NCBI RefSeq assembly: GCF_015773195.1
Contig: NZ_JADWYK010000005.1
Coordinates: forward strand, 62,001-126,000
DNA: 64,000 nucleotides
Direction of reading: 5' to 3'
Origin: Hymenobacter guriensis
Lineage (GTDB): Bacteria > Bacteroidota > Bacteroidia > Cytophagales > Hymenobacteraceae
Part shown: positions 61,031 through 64,000 of the stretch, one piece after another
Position numbering within the stretch: position 1 is the stretch's first letter
How the letters are laid out: each line of letters begins with the position of its first letter
Program-made: the position numbers and the translations under genes
Notes under the pieces: generated by a model
Databases searched by the model: none
Seen by the model: the letters and a program-made list of their open reading frames with translations, nothing else
What the model was told of the DNA's origin: nothing

Positions 61031-63292
61031 TTACAGCGTTGCGCCGGCTTTCTTCTGCTTTATTTTCACCTTCTTCACTCTGCCTTCAGAGGCGGAGCGA
61101 GAGGGTTCGGCGGAGCTGCCAACCAGCATCATTTCCTTGACCAAGTGGCTGGCGCCGGCAAATTTATCCACCACGAACAGCATGTAGCGCACGTCGAGGG
61201 TGATGTTGCGCACCCGGTCGGGGTCGTACATGATGTCGGACATGGTGCCCTCCCAGTTGCGGTCGAAGTTGGTGCCAATCAGCTCCCCTCGGCCATTGAT
61301 GACGGGTGAGCCGCTGTTGCCGCCGGTGGTGTGGTTGGTGGCAATGAAGGCTACGGGCACGGTGCCCTTGTAGGCGTAGGGGCCGAAATCCTTAGTGCGG
61401 TAGAGCTCCGCCAGGCGGGCCGGTACCTCAAACTCGGGGTTGGTGGGGTCGGCTTTTTCCATGATGCCGTCGAGGGTGGTGTAGAACTCGTAGCGGGTGC
61501 CGTCGGCGGGCTGGTAGCCGGCTACTTGCCCGTAGGCCACGCGCAGGGTGGAGTTGGCATCGGGGTAGAACTTGCGCTGGGGCTGCTGCAGGCGCAGGCC
61601 CGCCACGTAGGTGCGCTGAAGCAGGGCAATGCTTTCCGTGGCCTTAGTATAGGTGGGCAGCACCTGCTGGCGGTAAGTGGTGATGATAGCCGCGGCCAGC
61701 TGCACGGCCGGATCCTGGCGCAGGGCGTCGGCTTTGCCCTGGGCTACTTCGGCCAGCACGGCCTGGGCCCCGGCCTCCGAAGTCAGGCGCGACTTCCCGT
61801 AGAGCTGGGCAACATACCCGGCCCAACTAGCGGAGGTGGTGTGCTGCTGGCGCAGGGTTTGCACGGCGGGCGGCAGTAGGTTTTGGGGAGTGCCCTCGGC
61901 ATAAAGCGGGAGCAGGGCGGCGGCTACTTTCTGGTCGGTGGGGGCGCTGTAGTTGCGGAAAAAGCCGGTGGTGCCTTTCCGGGCCTTGTCCACGGCGGCT
62001 GTCACCTCGGCCGCGGGGGCCTTCTTGTCGATGAGGTCCAGCAGCGGCAGCAGGGAGTTGGCATAGCTGAGCAGCTCCACGCCCAGGGCGGCTTCCGTCA
62101 CGTAGTCGCGGGCCAGGGTATAGTCGCGGCCGGTAGCGTAGTTTTTTTGCAGCTCAGGCAGCAGGCCCGCAAAGGCCGCCTTACGGGCCGCGTCGCCCCC
62201 TTCGGCCCACTGCTGAAACTGCTGCTCCTGCTGCTGCTTTACGCGCACGGCATCGAGCTTGCGCAGGCCCCGGTTTTCACCTATCCACTTTTTCCAGTAG
62301 TTGGCCAGGCTGGCGTATTTGGCCGCGTACTGGATGCGCACTTTATCGGACGACTGCATATCGGCGGCCAGCACCTTCAGCTTGGCGTCGCGCACCTTTA
62401 TTTTGGCCGGGTTCGACACGGAGTAGGTTTCATCCACGCCCCAGCTGGTGAGGTACTCATTGGTGCGGCCCGGAAAGCCGAATAATAGCGTAAAGTCGCC
62501 GGGCTGCACGCCCGCCAGGGAAATGGGCAGGTGGTGGCGGGGCTTGAAGGGTTTGTTCTGCGGCGAGTACGGCGCGGGCTTGTTGTCGGGGCCGGCGTAG
62601 ATGCGGAAGAGGCTGAAGTCGCCGGTGTGGCGGGGCCAGGCCCAGTTGTCGGTGTCGCCGCCAAACTTGCCGATGCTGCTCGGCGGAGCACCCACCAGCC
62701 GCACGTCCTGGAATACTTCCGTGATGAACAGGTAGTACTCGTTGCCGTTGAACATAGGCCGCACAAAGCTTTGGTAGTGCGTGCCCTGCACGGCGGCCTG
62801 GCTTACGCGCTGCATGTTCTGCTGCACCAGCAGCTCACGCTGGGCTTCCAGAATGCCGGTGCTGGGCACGCCCGTGAGCACCTGCGCCGTCACGTCTTCC
62901 ATGCGCACAATAAAGGTGGCCGTGAGGCCGGGGTTGGGCAGCTCCTGCTCCCGCGTCATGGCCCAGTAGCCGTTGGTGAGGTAGTCTTTCTCCACCGACG
63001 AATGGCTCTGAATCTGACCGTAGCCGCAGTGGTGGTTGGTGAGCAGCAGGCCCTCGGCGCTGATGATTTCGCCGGTACAGCCCCCGCCAAACTGCACCAC
63101 GGCATCTTTCAAACTGCCCTGGTTGACGGAATAAATCTGCTCGGCCGTGAGCTTGAGGCCTTTTTTCTGCATGTCAGCCTCGTTGAGCTGCTTGAGCAGC
63201 AGCGGCAGCCACATGCCCTCGTCGGCGCGGGCACCGGAAAAGGACGTTAGAAGGGTGAGGGCCAGCAAAGCCAGCCGGTTACGAAGAAGCAT
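61031..63292 (-). CDS. S46-family dipeptidyl-peptidase, DPP11-like
   Basis: Periplasmic serine dipeptidyl-peptidase of 753 residues that removes dipeptides from oligopeptides. Signal peptide 1-23 (cleavage near ARA-DEG); DEGMWLP follows, the usual mature N-terminus of S46. Catalytic triad regions: TNHHCGY (85-91), DTDNWAWPRHTGDFS (Asp), and TGGNSGSPV with Ser660. Eighteen residues after that Ser is Arg678 (NFDR); in P. gingivalis the matching residue separates DPP11 (Arg, Asp/Glu specific) from DPP7 (Gly). Asp/Glu specificity is therefore predicted. The Lys-rich C-terminus is a local extension. ATG 63292 is selected. Confidence 0.93.
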   Translation of the reverse strand: MLLRNRLALLALTLLTSFSGARADEGMWLPLLLKQLNEADMQKKGLKLTAEQIYSVNQGSLKDAVVQFGGGCTGEIISAEGLLLTNHHCGYGQIQSHSSVEKDYLTNGYWAMTREQELPNPGLTATFIVRMEDVTAQVLTGVPSTGILEAQRELLVQQNMQRVSQAAVQGTHYQSFVRPMFNGNEYYLFITEVFQDVRLVGAPPSSIGKFGGDTDNWAWPRHTGDFSLFRIYAGPDNKPAPYSPQNKPFKPRHHLPISLAGVQPGDFTLLFGFPGRTNEYLTSWGVDETYSVSNPAKIKVRDAKLKVLAADMQSSDKVRIQYAAKYASLANYWKKWIGENRGLRKLDAVRVKQQQEQQFQQWAEGGDAARKAAFAGLLPELQKNYATGRDYTLARDYVTEAALGVELLSYANSLLPLLDLIDKKAPAAEVTAAVDKARKGTTGFFRNYSAPTDQKVAAALLPLYAEGTPQNLLPPAVQTLRQQHTTSASWAGYVAQLYGKSRLTSEAGAQAVLAEVAQGKADALRQDPAVQLAAAIITTYRQQVLPTYTKATESIALLQRTYVAGLRLQQPQRKFYPDANSTLRVAYGQVAGYQPADGTRYEFYTTLDGIMEKADPTNPEFEVPARLAELYRTKDFGPYAYKGTVPVAFIATNHTTGGNSGSPVINGRGELIGTNFDRNWEGTMSDIMYDPDRVRNITLDVRYMLFVVDKFAGASHLVKEMMLVGSSAEPSRSASEGRVKKVKIKQKKAGATL

Positions 63293-63329
63293 TGGGACGT
63301 GAAAAGGGGAGTGGGTGGAAAACAGGATG

Positions 63330-63337
63330 CAAAAATA
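63330..63337 (-). promoter_or_regulatory. -7 element of the S46 gene
   Basis: TATTTTTG on the minus strand, exact TAnnTTTG, with TTTG 16 bp further upstream as a possible -33; 37 bp before ATG 63292. Confidence 0.55.
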
Positions 63338-63416
63338 CGCAGATGGCTGCTGGCAAATGGCGTTTCTCGCAGGGTTTCGCCGAGGAAGGCGCCGTGTCTC
63401 GCAGGTCATTCAACGC

Positions 63417-63449
63417 AAAACGCCCGACCATTATCGGCCGGGCGTTTTT
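63417..63449 (-). terminator. terminator hairpin downstream of the DUF1232 gene
   Basis: AAAACGCCCG / CGGGCGTTTT, 10-bp stem with A and T tracts on either side; may serve both directions. Confidence 0.65.
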
Positions 63450-63526
63450 GGTTTTTGGTTGTTCGTTTTTAGATGTTCGTTTTAAGTGGCATCTATCCCG
63501 ATATCAAAAACGAACAACCAAAAACC
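63450..63526. repeat. 21-bp perfect inverted repeat
   Basis: 63450-63470 and 63506-63526 are exact reverse complements (GGTTTTTGGTTGTTCGTTTT plus T), 35 nt apart, ending 3 bp before the DUF1232 stop codon. Sequence type matches the insert in the UvrD-like gene at 26384. Confidence 0.8.
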
Positions 63527-63529
63527 AGC

Positions 63530-64000
63530 TTACGAATGCCCCAGCTCGGCCACGGCGGGGCCGTTCTGATCGTTGGTGTTGGAGGCTTTGGGGGTGCGGG
63601 AAGCGGCCGGGATATCGTCGGTTTCCTCGGCCGCGTGGGTTTTCTCCCACTCCCGGAAGCGGGTGATTTCGCCCTGAAACTTCTCCACGAACCAGCTCAG
63701 CAAGGCCAGATCATCCAGAAAGCCTACCACCGGAATAAAGTCCGGCACCAGATCTACGGGAGAAAGGGTATACAGCAGCACGCCCAGCGCCGACACGATG
63801 GTGCCGGTGTCAATTTGCCGGTAGTCGCCGCTCACGTAGTTGCGCACGAGGCGCACCACGGTGCGGGCCACGTCGAAAAGCTGGCGGAACTTGTTGTTGC
63901 CGCTGTCTTTGCTGGCCAGCTTGTTGGCTACTTCGTTCAGCACCAGCACCACCTTGAAGGGGCGGCCCAGCAGCTTGCCGGCACGGTTGAGGAATACGCT
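63530..64000 (-). CDS. DUF1232 (YkvA-like) membrane protein, 5' end cut by window edge
   Basis: At least 156 residues are visible and the frame stays open to 64000, so the N-terminus lies outside. The DUF1232 core is YTLSPVDLVPDFIPVVGFLDDLALL, split here around the SPVDLxPDFIPxxGxxDD hallmark, in a hydrophobic hairpin. An N-terminal helix-rich region precedes it (LFDVARTVVRLVRNYVSGDY) and the C-terminal tail is polar and probably disordered. The family has small inner-membrane proteins of unknown role. Confidence 0.85.
   Translation of the reverse strand, partial: SVFLNRAGKLLGRPFKVVLVLNEVANKLASKDSGNNKFRQLFDVARTVVRLVRNYVSGDYRQIDTGTIVSALGVLLYTLSPVDLVPDFIPVVGFLDDLALLSWFVEKFQGEITRFREWEKTHAAEETDDIPAASRTPKASNTNDQNGPAVAELGHS

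Overview
The window looks like a chromosomal segment of a Hymenobacter-like member of the Bacteroidota (Cytophagales). Reasons: high GC with a SusC/SusD pair, C-terminal type IX secretion (T9SS) sorting domains on the chitinases, LytS/LytTR two-component genes, many small lipoproteins, little Shine-Dalgarno signal, and repeated promoter elements of the Bacteroidetes form TTG-N20-TAnnTTTG. Assignment to genus is an impression, not a computed result. No rRNA, tRNA, CRISPR array, transposase or phage gene was recognised. Both edges cut a gene: a DEAD-box helicase at 1 and a DUF1232 (YkvA) gene at 64000.

Layout. 1-13740: housekeeping and signalling genes: DEAD-box helicase, BrkB and DUF2062 membrane proteins, SseB-like protein, LytS/LytTR pair, secreted alpha/beta hydrolase, a lipoprotein-SCO1-cytochrome c operon, DUF4112, aldo/keto reductase, a divergent diadenylate-cyclase-domain protein and a flavoprotein. 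13875-19724: ion transport (cation/proton antiporter, ClC with CBS domains, MscS), small membrane proteins and a yeast-type cytosine deaminase. 19734-29268: AddB-like nuclease and AddA-like helicase separated by two lower-GC genes and a rhomboid protease. 29343-40922: thioesterase, RGG-tailed DEAD-box helicase with a long leader, DUF2383, HI0933 flavoprotein, dehydrogenases, an EF-Tu domain III-like protein, a DUF1571/LysM protein, a glycosyltransferase and an amidohydrolase. 41061-60210: a chitin/N-acetylglucosamine utilisation locus. 60312-64000: XRE regulator, S46 dipeptidyl-peptidase and DUF1232 gene.

How the chitin locus works together (inference from families): two T9SS-exported GH18 chitinases with CBM6 and CBM5/12 modules cut chitin, SusC/SusD import oligosaccharides, the GH20 hexosaminidase releases GlcNAc, an FucP/NagP-type MFS permease takes it into the cytoplasm, and a NagB deaminase fused to a PIG-L-type deacetylase domain may carry out both steps from GlcNAc-6-P to fructose-6-P. 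A LacI-family regulator is divergent from nagB. The nagB and susC promoters share the same architecture: two copies of TGCGTGTGCG 31 bp apart, then a -33 TTG and a -7 element at identical distances, which points to one regulator controlling both.

Other striking features are non-coding. Convergent gene ends are almost all filled by palindromic elements; three of them (32.5, 37.2 and 39.5 kb) belong to one family, run from stop codon to stop codon and carry an intrinsic terminator in the middle. A second family has two copies in opposite orientation (15.1 and 33.4 kb). Four genes have TAnnTTTG exactly 4 nt before the start codon, predicting leaderless mRNAs.
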